Assembly: GCA_003952965.2 (NCBI GenBank)
Contig: CM025850.1
Location: 39,209,584 to 39,273,583, forward strand
Source: Morella rubra
Lineage: Eukaryota > Streptophyta > Magnoliopsida > Fagales > Myricaceae
Direction of reading: 5' to 3'
Length of the DNA: 64,000 nt
Under the pieces are notes generated by a model. It was given only the letters and a program-made list of their open reading frames with translations, ran no database searches and had not been told where the DNA came from. Position 1 is the first letter of the stretch; the number at the start of each line of letters is the position of its first letter. Positions 13,738-25,689 of the stretch are shown here, in pieces. Made by a program: the position numbers and the translations under genes.

Positions 13738-15512
13738 TCAGGAACACAGAACCGGGGCAAAAGGCTTACCGCAAATGCGGTCCAAGATAATTACGAAGGC
13801 CATAGCAAGCTGAGTGTCGAAGCCAGGTTGGACCACTAGGCTGAACACATCATCTCCGAGCACTATCTTATTGTTTACTCTCTTCCTAGCAATCTTTGCC
13901 ACGATGTCCCCACTGCCACTCTTAATGTTGCAATTTCGCCTACTAAAACACCCTTCAATCCTGAAATCTGGTGTCTGATCAATCTGGCCCTGTTTCAGAG
14001 GTCTTTCCATGACGACAATAGCCTCATCTTTGCTACCATGGAAGAGCATTGATCCGCTTCTCATCGAGAAGACCTTGGAATTTGCACCCCTTCCGCATTT
14101 ATACTCTCCTTTATATGCATTCCACTGGTATTGCATGCTTAATACCTGGTCATGTACGACGTGTATGATATATATTTCATTTTTAAACCGTTTTGTTCTA
14201 TATGCTCATGCATACATGCAGAAATACTAGCAACCAAAAAGTCTCGCTCACGGAAGAATTGGTTTTCTGGGCATATATGATATATAATGTTTTATCTTAT
14301 AGAAACTCATCAAACATGAACTGTATGTGTCTAGATTAGAGCTAAGGCCCCGTTTTTGTTCTAATTTTCAGTATTTGGTTGTTACATTAAATATATTTTC
14401 TAAAAGTAATTTTCAATGCTTGATGGATATTGTATTTTTTGTAATCTTTTACGATTAATAAATTTAATTCTTAACATCAATTTGAAATAAAAAAAAAAAT
14501 CAATCAAATGACATTTGTCAAATGAGAGTGGGAATATCGAGTGAGAGATTGGCAGTAGGGTTGTTCAAATTGGGTTTGAGATCAAGTTTCCACCACACCG
14601 ACCCCAAACTCGAGGCAAAGTTTGCAATCCAACGTTGAAAAAAGCTAAAACCGTCGAGATTGAGTTTGTCTAAATGCTTTGATTTCGAGTTAGATTATAT
14701 GATAAAACCCTTAATTAAAGAGTAAGTAAAACTATGTCGTTTTCATTAAGGGCATAAGGGAAACAATAATGTTAGAGATCTGAACTTGATATCTCTTGAT
14801 TTCATATTTCAAAACTTGACTCCAATGTAACTTGACTCGTTTGGGTTAAGTCGGGTCGATCTGGGGTCGGGAGGTCGAGTCGGTGAGTTTTTGCCAACCT
14901 CTAAGACGACTGGAGAGAGAGGTAGGAAAGAAGATTTACTACTTTTAGAATGTAAATCCCTCTCACGAAAGAGCACCTGTATTTTAGGATTGACCGAATT
15001 AAGTTTCAGTTGACCATATTTTACAAGACTCTCAAACAGTTGAAGCATATGGAAAGTAGTAAAAATAAAACTGAGACTGCAACTTTTTTCTGGTAACTGA
15101 AAGTGAACAAGATTGTTATGCTTTGTTTAAGCTAGATGGTTAACTGCAGGGGATGTGCTGCGGTTACAATTTAATATGATATGTCATCGTACTACCAGTT
15201 AGAAGTTTACCATGGTAATCTGAAGAGTGGAATCCATACCTGGGGTCTCAGATTTAATAAAGCGTGCCCAGCTCCGTCCATGAGGACGAGCCCTCCTCCT
15301 GTAAGGCGACAGCTTTTCCTGGAATAGTTGTCAACTCGAAAAACCAATCTTCCACGGTGGTCAAAAACAGTGAATCCGTCGGTCCCCTGGAAAGTCATGG
15401 TAGATCGCTTCCACACGGTGAGCACAGAAGGACGTAGATGAGCCTCCTCTTCGGCCTTTTCCTTCAACATGTCACGGTATCTTTTCGGACCAGCTGGATG
15501 GATTCTGGACAT
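13738..15512 (-). CDS. LURP-one-related (LOR/DUF567) protein, two exons, 226 aa, nearest to LOR11 type
   Basis: Tubby-like LURP-one domain protein. The family is named after LURP1, a gene induced late in the response to downy mildew; the biochemical function of most members is unknown. Exons 15512-15240 and 14145-13738 (ATG at 15512, TGA at 13738-13740), joined in phase 0 across CAG|GTATGG and ACCAG|GTA. The N-terminal half shows VLTVWKRSTMTFQGTDGFTV followed by FRVDNYSRKSCRL and VLMDGAGHALLNLRPQ. Exon 2 opens VLSMQYQWNAYKGE and ends with DDVFSLVVQPGFDTQLAMAF, the usual LOR C-terminal beta strands and central helix. Length and the single intron fit the family. The second LURP-one gene at 39897-40627 is a more divergent paralogue in the opposite orientation. 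Assignment to LOR11 is from memory; family membership is firm. Confidence 0.92.
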
Positions 15513-16239
15513 GGTACTTCTTCACAGAAGAAAGAGATGTCCGAGATGAGTATAATTGAACAGGATGTGAGTTGGGAACAAGGACGATGCCTTTGATTCT
15601 TGAATTGCCTCCAACGAGGCTCGTTTGGAAGCTGAATACTGGACCTTGGTTTTTATTTTATAGTTACTATGGAAAAGGAGGGACGTAGGTACGTGGAAAG
15701 AAAGAAAGGCCTTTGTCTCGGGAGGCTTGTCTAGCTTAATGGCTAACACAGCAACTTACGTAGGTCCCCAGCTTTATGCTACCAGCAATGACGCGGGCCG
15801 CCTGTTTTCTCTTGATCTCTTTTCTTTTGGACCACAAATACAAAAAATTAGGACCGTATATAACTCATCCGTGAGGCCATAGAAACAGTGCTTAATTTCT
15901 GCTTTCTCAAATACGGCGCGCCCGCCTTCTCTTTAGTAAGAAAGTTGTTGCTTAATGCCTTTACTAGCCGATTATCATGTTCTCATGGGGCACACCTCCG
16001 AAAAAGGTACATCATACATGGTTGAGAATGAAGCGGAGCCATCATTTTTCTTCTCCATCTCCAGGATATTTGTTTTTTGTGGTCTCAGCCCGTGGGCCAA
16101 TTTGTCTCGTGTGCTTTACAAGTCCTGATTACTGTAACAATATCAACAGCGGTATCTGAAGTGGATTTCTGGAAGACGACTTGGGGTTACTAATTCCAAA
16201 CCATCAGAGCTCGTAAAAAGTTGGTGCTCATTCAAATTC
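15513..16239. other. Upstream region of the LURP-one gene; no gene seen
   Basis: AT-rich spacer upstream of the minus-strand LURP-one gene, so its promoter should lie here. No coding region, repeat with clear ends or RNA gene is visible. Open frames of about 60-75 codons look random. Confidence 0.4.
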
Positions 16240-17190
16240 CTTGTGACCCATTTGTCGTCATACTGAAATTTTGCTTCTCTTTTCTCATTTGTATATTTCA
16301 AGTGGGGATATTCTGTCGGCCTAATTGATTTAGACGAGTTGTATCCAGAGCGGGGCAGATATATCTGTGGGTTTTGGTTGGAATCGAGATGATTTCTTTG
16401 TTTCTTGCTGCTTGTCACGATTCTCAAATAGCCTGATAATTTTCCTCGCACAAAACAAAAAGAAGCAAATAGCTATAAGGCACAATAAATTTGAAGTAGA
16501 ATAAGAGGAGGAAAACTAGATGACAGATAGATAGTCAATGGGAGGATATGCACATATAAATTCACATCTTGAATTCTCCTACTAGTGCCGATAAAATATT
16601 GGTTTAACAATTAGTTAATTAAACAACTTGGTTTAGTGCCCCTAAATTTGAGTCATGAACGCACTTACTAATCAATTCTTGAATGCGGGATTATTCTTCT
16701 CCATAAAAAAAGAACCCCCAGCTCCCACGTCATTGTCCTATAGGAAAACTAAGTAATGTTTTAGAAGAAAATGTCAGATTCTGCCGAGAAAGGAGCACCG
16801 ACATTCATTGCGGCATTTTTCTAGCCTCAGGCCAACTGCATGCGGTGAAAAACCAAATAAGAATTTAATGTCAAAGAAGACATTCCCATCAAGCCAAGTC
16901 GCTGGATTTTGATGCAAGGTCCTTCTCGATTATCCACTCCTTAGTCTAAGCTGGCGTCTAATGTCTCCGTTTCTCTACAAAAGCCTTACTAGCACTTCCG
17001 AAGTCTCCCGCACCAACGTTCATGCTAGCAACCAATTAAGTGTCAGCTCCGGCTAGCCAACGGTGATAAGCTTGCCCTTTATGTGTCTCAAACACGAGTT
17101 GGTGGGCAGAATCCTGAAACTCCTGAAGTTAGGCCTTTCTGATCTGTATAAATCAGCACCCAGTTTAAAAGGTTGACGTGGTGTAGTTTA
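16240..17190. repeat. Duplicated segment, block A distal part (copy of 23230-24060)
   Basis: Runs in parallel with 23230-24060: both start with GACCCATTTGTCGTCAT, contain GGTTGGAATCGAGATGATTT, and end with a matching stretch around CTGTATAAATCA. Many substitutions and small indels separate the copies, so the duplication is not recent. No gene is recognisable in either copy. This is the downstream end of the block that carries the first Cys-rich peptide gene. Confidence 0.75.
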
Positions 17191-18300
17191 AGAAGATGCT
17201 TTCCTCGGCAAATAGCATTGCTGTGTACTGATTTATTTAAATAGATAGAATTCTGTGCGATAGGAAAGGATAATAAAGGAACTTAGAATCCTATACAAAT
17301 TCTAAAAATTAATATTCCATAAACCGAGAATTTTTGAACGTTCGAGCATATCACGTTCTGTCCTTGATAACTTTCTTTATTAAACACGATTTGAGATATT
17401 CACACTGATTATGTTGGCTTTTCTTTTGTGAGTGTGATTCTTGTCTTCAACATCCCCTCAAAATGTTGAGTTTGCCTTGGATTTTACCATATGGAACCTA
17501 GGATGTTGGGGATAAAGTAACAAACCAGAGTTTTTGTTTTATCCAAATTCTCCAACTAATATTTTAAAATTTAGAAACAATCCTTAATGCATTGTGATTA
17601 GGAGTTCTTTTCCAATTAAGAGTTCTTTTCTAATTAGAATTGAGCTGCCGAGAATAAAAGAGAATTAAAGTGTTATAGAGATTGTAGTCTAGGGAGAGAG
17701 AGAGAGAATTAAGGAGGGTAAGTTTATATATCTCGCGGCTATTAGATAGCACCAACTTTGTACCAATATGAGAGAATTACAAAAGGCAAGTTGGTGTGTC
17801 TCACCGATATTAGAGAGCATCAATGTTGCACAAATCTCTAGTCTCTATCTTGTGACTCAACGAGAGAATTATAAGATAATAGATTCTATTGCGAGAGAGT
17901 GGGATTTGGGTGTATCAGGGCTCGGATATTTGGAGTGTTTTTTTCGTCGTTTTCTTGTACTTTTGATTTTGAGATTAATGAATTTTTCCTATTGTCTATG
18001 TGAATATACATCACTTAAGGGAACCACGTTAAATTTGGATGTTCTTGTGTTATTTACCGTAATCATGTGATCAATTGCATAACAAAGACTAAGCCAATCA
18101 ACAAGGTTTAATTTTCCCTAAAGTGAGACAAATTGAAACAAGAAAGAGACTTTGTAAACATATCAGCTAATTGGTTGGAAGATGAAACGCAATATGTGAA
18201 GGAGTTTAAGTGCCGCATGTTCATAATATCTCAATCATTAGATATCCATATAACGTATCACGAAATAAGCGTAGTTCAATGATGAAACTGACTTATGTGA
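17190..18300 (-). mobile_element. Ty1/copia retrotransposon remnant (fossil)
   Basis: Read on the minus strand, a polypurine tract at about 17453-17463 is followed by the start of an LTR-like stretch (TGTTGAAGAC...) running down to about 17190. At about 18150 the minus strand encodes SNQLADMFTKSL, the hallmark C-terminus of the copia reverse transcriptase/RNase H polyprotein. The copy is clearly broken and incomplete, with only the 3' end of pol, an untranslated stretch and part of one LTR recognisable. It interrupts block A, so it inserted after the block duplication. Age: old, judging by decay. Confidence 0.6.
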
Positions 18301-20090
18301 TCAATGAGATTGATTCACGAAACACATAAATCAGATAATGCTAAAAAAGCAAAGACATCGCAAAACGTTTTATTTTTTATGAGATTAGACGTCTTATTTG
18401 ATAAAACCATAATATGTTATCCATAATAATTTATCTCAAGTATGAGAATTGTAGATTCTTGGAAAACGTGATTGGTTTTGTACAATGAGATTGACACACT
18501 AAACAGGATCACGCAAAATATTTATTTCACAAAATATTATCAAAAGGAATAATGAGCAGTCGTACATTTTGTTCAGCTTTGACTTTGAATCCTCAAAGTA
18601 GTGTGGACTCACTCATATGATGTAGATCACTTTAGTATTTAAGGATGAGGCCCTTGAGCAGCCAATCTATATTTGTACGTTGGGTGGTCACATGAAACGA
18701 GGCAGGGTATTTTCAAGTAATTAAGTGTTGTTTTATTAGAAACATGTTTAGGATATTTTTCATGAGTTCTGCGTTAAGTTGATAAGCACGCTTAGAAGCA
18801 GTAGATCTTTTATATTAGAAAATAATAGTTATTTTTGAGTAGGTTAGATTTAGATTTCCTTGGGTTCTCGTAGGTGATGAAAATCAATTTGCAAATGTTT
18901 GATCATGTTATTTTTTCTATTTACCTCGAAAGTACAGTTGGAATTGAACGATGTATAACGCGCAATCGTTACGGCACAGTTAAAATGTAACTTGAGAGAG
19001 TCAGCTAGCTAGGCAAATAAAGATCTTATTGACAGGAGTGTGCGGGTTGAAGAAAGAGGGTGTACGAGATAAGTCCAAAGAAAGGAGGTGTACGCAATGA
19101 AATAACTCTGATTTCTAGGGGTCAAACAGAGTAATTAAGCTCTGACAACCTTGGGGTAAGTAGTAATTTATATATGCAACGTTTAATTTTATTTCCTAAA
19201 CACATTATTTCCATTGGTGGTTTGCATTGATATAAACCAGAGCACATTTGTTAAATGTTTATTTATTTAATTCATGATTAATATCTAATTTTTCAAATAT
19301 AATGATACAGTACACAGGTCTTGTTAGCTTACTCAGTTTTACAAGTCACATTTTTAGATATAATAATACATATCTTGTTAGCCAAGAGTTAAAGTACCCC
19401 TCAATGCCAGGTGACGTCGAAACTCGGGACTAATAAAGGAACGGACATAGGACGATTCTGAGTATATCCGTCACCTGGATAATAATATTTGAACCCAATC
19501 TGATTGATCATTTTAGATTCAGGTGTTTATTTTTGTTATTATTAGTTGTTGTCATGTCCATGCACCTTCTAATTTGTTTGTTGTTAGTCCTAGTCGCGCC
19601 CTCATTCAAGAGATAAAGAGAAATATTTGGGGGTGTGGCACCTCGAATGTACAATTCACAAACCATAGGGATATAGCTTTGCTCCTGTTGTGATAGCCCA
19701 CTTCGTTAACCCCTTATGGCAGCTACAACGTTGGCGTCGAGACTCGAGTATCCTTAGAGACAAGAGGATGTCCAAACCTTCTCGGGACTCCACCGTGTTC
19801 TCTGGTGATAATGTGCATGGCAACATTAACTTCTCGGCCTTCTCAACACTGCCGTTTCTTTGTTTCGCCTCCCTTCTAGACCTCGTTGTTCACCGGCAGC
19901 CGGTGATTGAAATGATTTCAGGACGGTCGCACATGAGGAGAAGAGAAGAGAGAGAGAGAGAAAGAGAACAAGAAAGAAGTAGAGAAGAGAAATGTGACTG
20001 GCACAGAAAGGAGATGAAAAGAAAAGAGGATTTTTTTTTTTTTAAAAAAAAAATTTACTTAAAAAGGCAGCGGGGACTAGTACTCAGTAC
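18300..20090. other. Intergenic, repeat-like, no gene recognised
   Basis: AT-rich DNA with no conserved protein visible on either strand. The longest open frame (19690-20229, +) is dominated by a GA-rich low-complexity tract encoding an Arg/Glu run and a poly-T/poly-A junction, and is not credible as a gene. Some of this may be older transposon sequence, but I cannot name a family. Confidence 0.4.
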
Positions 20091-20480
20091 CATTTATACT
20101 TTTAACGACGATCTATCTCTTTCCGTCGCTATTTGGTCGCGTTGGGAAAGTCCAACATTAGCCACCGTTTTATTCGCCGGCCCGCTATTGTCTCTCCGCT
20201 ATCTATTACTTTTTGCAATAATTTCTTAGTTTCTTTGTAACAAGACTAATATTTGCCACAATTAAATGTTTGTCGCTGTTATTATACCTTTTGCAACCAT
20301 ATATGTCATGGTTACTTTCCAATCTTGCAACCAATGTGAGCAACAACCTTACTTTTGTGACTAAAAAGTCTTATTAATTAGTTACAAGTTGTGAATCTTA
20401 GTCGCTGGAAGTTGACTAATTGTGACGAAATTTGGCTCATTTCTAATTTTTCGTCATCAGAAGACCCATTTTCACTTTTA
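20090..20480. repeat. Dispersed repeat copy (related to 26690-27090)
   Basis: Shares a diverged but clear match with 26690-27090, including TTTTGTGACTAAAA, ACCAATG(T/C)GAGCA(A/G)CAACCTTA and GACGAAATTTGGCTC-like stretches. It sits just downstream of the Cys-rich gene of block A, and its relative sits beyond the kinase fragment of block B. It may be a non-autonomous transposon; I could not define termini. Confidence 0.6.
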
Positions 20481-20760
20481 TTATTTTACCAAATAAGTAT
20501 AGTAATTAGTACGAACAGACGATGTGATGGTGATGTTGGTGATTATTTAGCCGCAGCACATCACCAGCATTACTAAATCTAAATGTTTGTGGTAACTGAT
20601 CATAGGACGTTAAGCATAAAATCCTATAGACTTGCACGTACACACGAACTCGAAGACATGAAAGTCTGCTTCATGCACATGGGAGACGTTTTATTACATT
20701 ATTTGTTTTCTTGTGAAAGAGTTGAGGTGATTGCCGAGCGACGGGCGTGAAGACGACAAA

Positions 20761-21226
20761 CTACTCCTTACAAATCTCACAGTCGCATTTCATGGGTTGA
20801 AGAGCACATGAGCCGAAAGGCTTGTTCGGAAGGTTGCAGTTGATTCTATAGCAGCAATTCCTAGAGGTGCACTTTTTGCTAGGAGTGCAGCACGTGCATG
20901 ACTTACAAGTTTGGAAAGCTGCTAGCTTCCGTCCTGCTGCTGCATCATGAAAGTAAGACGGAACCGGTAGGTACTCAATTGGACCCACGGGGTGTAGCTC
21001 TTCCTGGGATCCTGCGCGGAGGTAAATTTAAAGTGACCTCTCTTATTATGTGCGGTTAATTTCGAAATCATATGACTAGCTAGCTCAAGTCATGAGAACG
21101 ATATTAAATAGAAATCTCGCTCACAAGTCAGAACTCCGACTTACCAAGAGTGACGATGGCCTGAGCAACGAAGAACAGCAACACTAACAACTTTAGGGTA
21201 CTGTTATGGCTTGTGATTTTTTCCAT
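20761..21226 (-). CDS. Small secreted cysteine-rich peptide, copy 1 (110 aa, 12 Cys)
   Basis: Two exons, 21226-21145 and 21011-20761, joined across CTTG|GTAAGT and GCGCAG|GA; ATG at 21226 and TAG-type stop at 20761. Exon 1 encodes a typical signal peptide (basic start MEKITSHN, hydrophobic core LKLLVLLFFVAQAIV). Exon 2 gives a short pro-like stretch (SQEELHPVGPIEY), an RKLA site, then a compact domain beginning FQTCKSCTCCTPSKKC and ending CNLPNKPFG..C..KCDCEIC. I count 12 cysteines in about 50 residues, an even number as expected for disulphide pairing. The product is probably secreted to the apoplast. I recall similar uncharacterised plant proteins but no established function; a defence peptide or a signalling ligand are both guesses. 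The copy at 25004-25442 keeps every cysteine. Confidence 0.85.
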
Positions 21227-21627
21227 GGCTCAGGTGCAAGTCCAATACAATTCTTCTTCCCCTTCCGATATTTGTTTGCTTTTTTAAGTTATTCAAGGCT
21301 GGTGCCCACTTAAATAGTCTCCAACGTACACCTTCCAACACTTGGAAACGAAAATGCTAAAATAAGTGTTAGTTATTAAACTTAATTAGAGTTTATTTTC
21401 AATAAAATTAATTAATTGAGAGTTTATGTCTTTTAGTATTCTCATAGGTTACAAAGTTGAAGAGTTAGAGACTTTTTTAATATCTCATCATGTGGGGGTT
21501 AATGAGAATTACATGAATTATGTGAGATTTATTTGAGTGTTATGTTTTAGAAGTTGTACTATAAATGTTCTTGTAACCTTTGTGTTATTTCTTAATTAAG
21601 TGGAATAAAGCCTTGTTGAAGTATTTT

Positions 21628-22422
21628 AGGGCTTATTTGGAAATGGGTTTTGATTTTGGGTTTAAAATTCAAAATTCAAAATTGTAGATTTAAATATTGT
21701 TTTATTGTAAGGGTTTGTTTGGTTGATTAAGATTTTGAATGATTTATATTTTATTAAATTAAATAATATTATTTTAGTTATTATGATATTCAAAAATAAA
21801 AAATATATATAATTCAAAAAATATGTAGAAAATGGTTTCATAAATAGATAAAATATCAAACTTATTAAAAAAAAATAAAAATACAAGATAAAAATTTTAT
21901 AAAACAAATAAAATTTTCTGAAATAATAAAAAAATTTGATTAAAATGTTGTGGTAGGTTTTAAATTTTATAGGATTTAATCATATTGAAAAATTCAAGAT
22001 GATGAGGAGTCTTCTTAAAAATAAGAATATGATAGAGATTTTAAAATTTGATTAAAATTCATGTCCACTAGAGATTAAAATAAGAATTTGATTGAAATTT
22101 TTATTATTTTTGCAAAATTTTATTTGTTGTACGATTTTTATCTTGTATTTTTATTTTTAATAAGTTTGATATTTTATCTTATTTTTATAATTTTTTATTT
22201 ATGAAACCATTTTCTACGCATTTTTGAATTATATATTTTTTTTTTTTTTTATTTTTTGAATATCATAATAACTATAAAATAATATTATTTAATTTAATAA
22301 ATAAATCATTCAAAATCTTAATCAACCAAATAAACCCTTACAATAAACAATATTTAAATCAACAAATTGAATTTTGAATTTTAAACCCAAATCCAAAACC
22401 ACAACCCATTCAAACAAGCCCT
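21628..22422. mobile_element. Foldback-type MITE with ~300-bp inverted arms (hAT-like ends)
   Basis: Left end AGGGCTTATTTGG; reverse complement of the right end AGGGCTTGTTTG. The arms are complementary over roughly 300 bp (for example ATTTTATCTTGTATTTTTAT-like stretches on both sides) around a core of about 190 bp, about 795 bp in all. I cannot find a clean target duplication. It separates the promoter region of Cys-rich copy 1 from the kinase-fragment sequence that follows it directly in blocks B and C, so it lies inside an insertion specific to block A. Confidence 0.75.
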
Positions 22423-22539
22423 CCACTTTGCTTCATAGACAAATTATTAAGTGTAGCCCAATCCAAACAATAAGAACCCCCAAGTCACAGCTACAAGCCT
22501 ACAACAACTTACATTCTGCCAAAACTAGTTCAACCCTAA

Positions 22540-23165
22540 AACTTAATTAATTGAGCTTGACTGGGTCTCTTCCACATTGTAACACGCTAACCAAAATGCC
22601 CACATCCCCTACGCAGAGAGACGGAGAGAGAGAGAGATAGTGCGGTGGATATCACCTAGGATTAGGAGAATCGACCGCCAGACATCAGCTCGAGCGGTCA
22701 ACTTCATCAAGGCACTTCCTTTTCAAAACCTGATGCCAATGGATCCAAACAATATGAACAATATTATTTAGGACGATGACGATTATGAGGAAGTGTCCGG
22801 ATTTTGGCATCCACCTCGAAGATCTGCAACTTAATGTTCCATTGACAAAATAGCTTTCGACATTGCAATCCCCATTTGCTAATCAAATACGACCAGAACA
22901 TGGGTACAACCACTAAGCCCGGGAAAAATAATCGACAAAGGCTTGAGATCACCAGCTGGATGGACCATTTACACGATACAAAGAGGCAAATAAGATCATA
23001 CCACACAAGTACACTAATACAGATAGGTGAAAGAAGTCTCTCCTAATCCTGCATGCTGCAGGGCCACCAGGCCGGAAGCAATTTTGGTTTCGGATTCCAC
23101 TTGGTGTAAGTGGACCCCCAGCTCTCAACCATTAACCTACTTCTCAACATTAACTAGCGAATATA
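22540..23165 (-). pseudogene. Decayed 3' fragment of the PBL8-like kinase gene (block A)
   Basis: Parallels the kinase 3' flank and tail at about 28790-29345, sharing CAACTTAATG(T/C)TCCATTG, AATCAAATACGACCAGAACA and CCTGCATGCTGCAGGGCCAC. Only the last few codons of the final exon survive before the match jumps, near 23110, to a stretch like kinase intron 5 at about 30390-30500 (TAACTAG(C/T)GAATATACTTCA). Most of exon 6 is therefore missing. Because intron and UTR are both present, this arose by DNA duplication rather than by retroposition. Non-functional. Confidence 0.8.
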
Positions 23166-23229
23166 CTTCAATAACAGGCAGCATGCAGAAGACAAAATTG
23201 CTTCAAGTTTATGGTAGAGGATCACCATT

Positions 23230-24060
23230 TTCATTACTAGTGTATGAGACCCATTTGTCGTCATGCTGAAAATTTTGGTTCTCTTTTCTCATTTAATTTG
23301 TATATTTCAAGTGGATCATATTCTATCAGCTTAATTAATTGCATCCTTTAGACGATATTGTATTCAGAGCGGGGCAGTTATATTTACTTGGATGTTTTGG
23401 TTGGAATCGAGATGATTTCTTTGTTTTCTTGCTGCCTGTCGTGATTCTCAAAAACCCCAGTACTTAATTTTCCTCACACAAAAGAAGAAGAAACAAATGG
23501 CCATAGGCCATAAGAGGAGGAAAGATTAGACGACATGAGATAGATAGTCAATGGGAGGTTAGGGATACAATATATAATATCGAATTGAACACTCATATTA
23601 GTGCGATAAAATTAAGGTATATATAAGAATTAGTTAATTAAACAACTTGGTGCAGTGCCCATAGATTTGAGTCATGAAAGCACTTACTAATCACTTCTTA
23701 AATGAGGGATTATTCTCTCCATATATATATAAAAGAAGACCACGTCCTTCCACGTCATTGTCATAGAGGAAAAACTAATTAGTAATGTTTTAGAAGAAAA
23801 CGTGACTCTTCTAAGAAGTGCTAACATATATATTGCAGCATTTTTCTAGTCCCAACAGGGCAAAAAAAATTTATTTAAGAATAAAATGTCAAAGAGAACA
23901 TTCCAACCAAGCTAATTAGTAGCTGGATTTTGATGCGAGCTCCTTCTCGATCCACTCCTGATGAGCTTCCCTGTGTGCCTCTACACACGAGTTCGTGGGC
24001 AGAATTCACAAACTACATAAGTTATGCCTGTCTGATATTCTGTATAAATCAACATCCAGT
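23230..24060. repeat. Duplicated segment, block B distal part (copy of 16240-17190)
   Basis: Same order of shared motifs as 16240-17190, ending with CTGTATAAATCAACATCCAG. In block B this segment is directly followed by more block sequence, whereas in block A a copia remnant interrupts it at the same place. No gene seen. Confidence 0.75.
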
Positions 24061-25003
24061 TTCAAAGTTGATAAAGCAATCTTGGTAAATCAGGACGTTC
24101 TCATGCACAGAAATAGAGTTTGGACCCCTTTAACGTAACCCGTTCCAATTCTAAATATATTCTTTTAGACGATGAGAATCTATAGTAAGCCTTCCGGAGA
24201 ACCTTAGCCACTTGCCGGGAGCTTAAGAGCAACAAATCTCTGATCATTATTTATAAGAATTTGTTCTTGCTGCTGCTTTGTATTCTGCTATGGAAACAAA
24301 GAAACAACAGAAGACTGAAGACACCAAGGCAGGAAACGTTGGTGTTTGTTTACAGGGAAATCGTCCGGGTAGTTAGAGCTAAACTTAGTTCCATGAACTA
24401 GAAGCCATCACCATTTTGAGAAAGCATCACCATTTTCTTATAATCCTTTGAGTGGATTCTCTCTTAAGAAAGTCCAATAAAAATAATTCTACGATCAAAC
24501 AATTTTAAACTTTTTACGAACCCCTCAAACTCTCAAAATTTTCTCCTACTAACTCAAAATTCTCAAAAAAGGCATCACCTTAATCTTCTTAGTGGATTTG
24601 TAGCCAGGAGATGATAGTTTTTCTTTTGAAGAATTATTCAAAACTCTTCCTTATTTTTCAGCATCTCGATAGAAGCTCCTTTTGTTGTGCTAAGTAAATG
24701 AGAGATGAGATTATTGCAAATGCTCGCACCTAAGACACAGGTTAATTGGCCCCTTTAACTTTTATTAATTTACGAAATAATTATAGCACAAAATATGCGG
24801 TGGTGATGACGATTTAGAAGCAGCACATAACCAGCGGCCTATGTATGTTGAAACCATTAAATGTTTGTGGTAACTCAAAGTGAAGCATATGCAAAATGCT
24901 AAAAACTTGTACACACAGTGAAGAAAGTTTTTATTCATAAATATTAAGCCATACGTACACGTACATATATAGCAGTACAACGTCCAACGTGGGAGACGTT
25001 TAT
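24061..25003. other. Spacer downstream of Cys-rich copy 2
   Basis: Non-coding. The part 24750-24900 matches the region below Cys-rich copy 1 (about 20480-20610), sharing GCAGCACAT and AAATGTTTGTGGTAACT, and is probably conserved 3' flank. The rest shows nothing recognisable. Confidence 0.5.
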
Positions 25004-25442
25004 TTAATTATTACAATTCTCACAGTTGCATTTCTGGGGTTGAAAAGCACATGTACCATAAGGCTTGTTTGGAAGGTTGCAGTTGATTACATAGCAGCAA
25101 TTCGTAGAGACGCACTTTTTGCTAGGAGTGCAGCACGTGCATGAAGAACAAGTTTGGAAAGCTGCTAGCTTCCGTCGGCCTGCATCCTGAGAGTAAGACG
25201 GAACCACTCGGTACTCAACTGGACCCACGGGCTGTAGCTCTTCTTGGGATCCTGCGCGGGTGTAATTTGAGTGACCTCGATTCTTATGCGTGGTTCATAC
25301 GACTAGCTAACTCAGTTAAACTGGAAACCTCGCTGATCAGAAGTCAGAACCCCAACTTACCTAGAGTGCCGACGATGGCCTGAGCAAAGAAGAACAGTAA
25401 CGCTAACAACTTTTGGGTCTTATGGCTTGTGTTTTTGTCCAT
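25004..25442 (-). CDS. Small secreted cysteine-rich peptide, copy 2 (109 aa, 12 Cys)
   Basis: Exons 25442-25361 and 25251-25004, same intron position and phase as copy 1 (CTAG|GTAAGT and GCGCAG|GA). Exon 1 encodes a signal peptide (MDKNTSHKT then LLALLFFFAQAIVGTL). The mature part reads SQEELQPVGPVEY, then RRKLA, then FQTCSSCTCCTPSKKC, NCCYVINCNLPNKPYGTC and KCNCENCNN. All 12 cysteines of copy 1 are conserved, while surrounding residues differ (for example KSC to SSC and DCEIC to NCENC). Both frames are open with good splice sites, which suggests both are under constraint. Upstream sequence to about 25680 matches the flanks of copies 1 and 3. Function unknown. Confidence 0.85.
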
Positions 25443-25689
25443 GGCTCAGGTGCAACGTAGATCCTCTTCCCCTTCGGATATTTATTAGCTTTCTTAAATA
25501 CAAAGCCTCCAACGTACACCTTCCATTGGCTTCCAACATTCCAGCTACGACTCCTTATATTCAGCCGAGACTTGTTCAACCCTAAAACACAAATCTCCAG
25601 AGCTTGACTGGGTCGCTCCCAGATTCTAATAGGCTAACCAAAATGCCTGCATCCCCGGCGCGCAGAGAAAGAGTAAAAACTGAAAAGTG

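Noticed and set aside
19690-20229. 179-codon open frame on the + strand
   Set aside because: Driven by a GA-rich low-complexity run and homopolymers, overlaps a dispersed repeat, and shows no domain or splice context.
21662-21907. 81-codon hydrophobic minus-strand frame
   Set aside because: Encodes only Phe/Ile/Leu/Tyr/Asn-rich sequence from the AT-rich arm of the foldback element.
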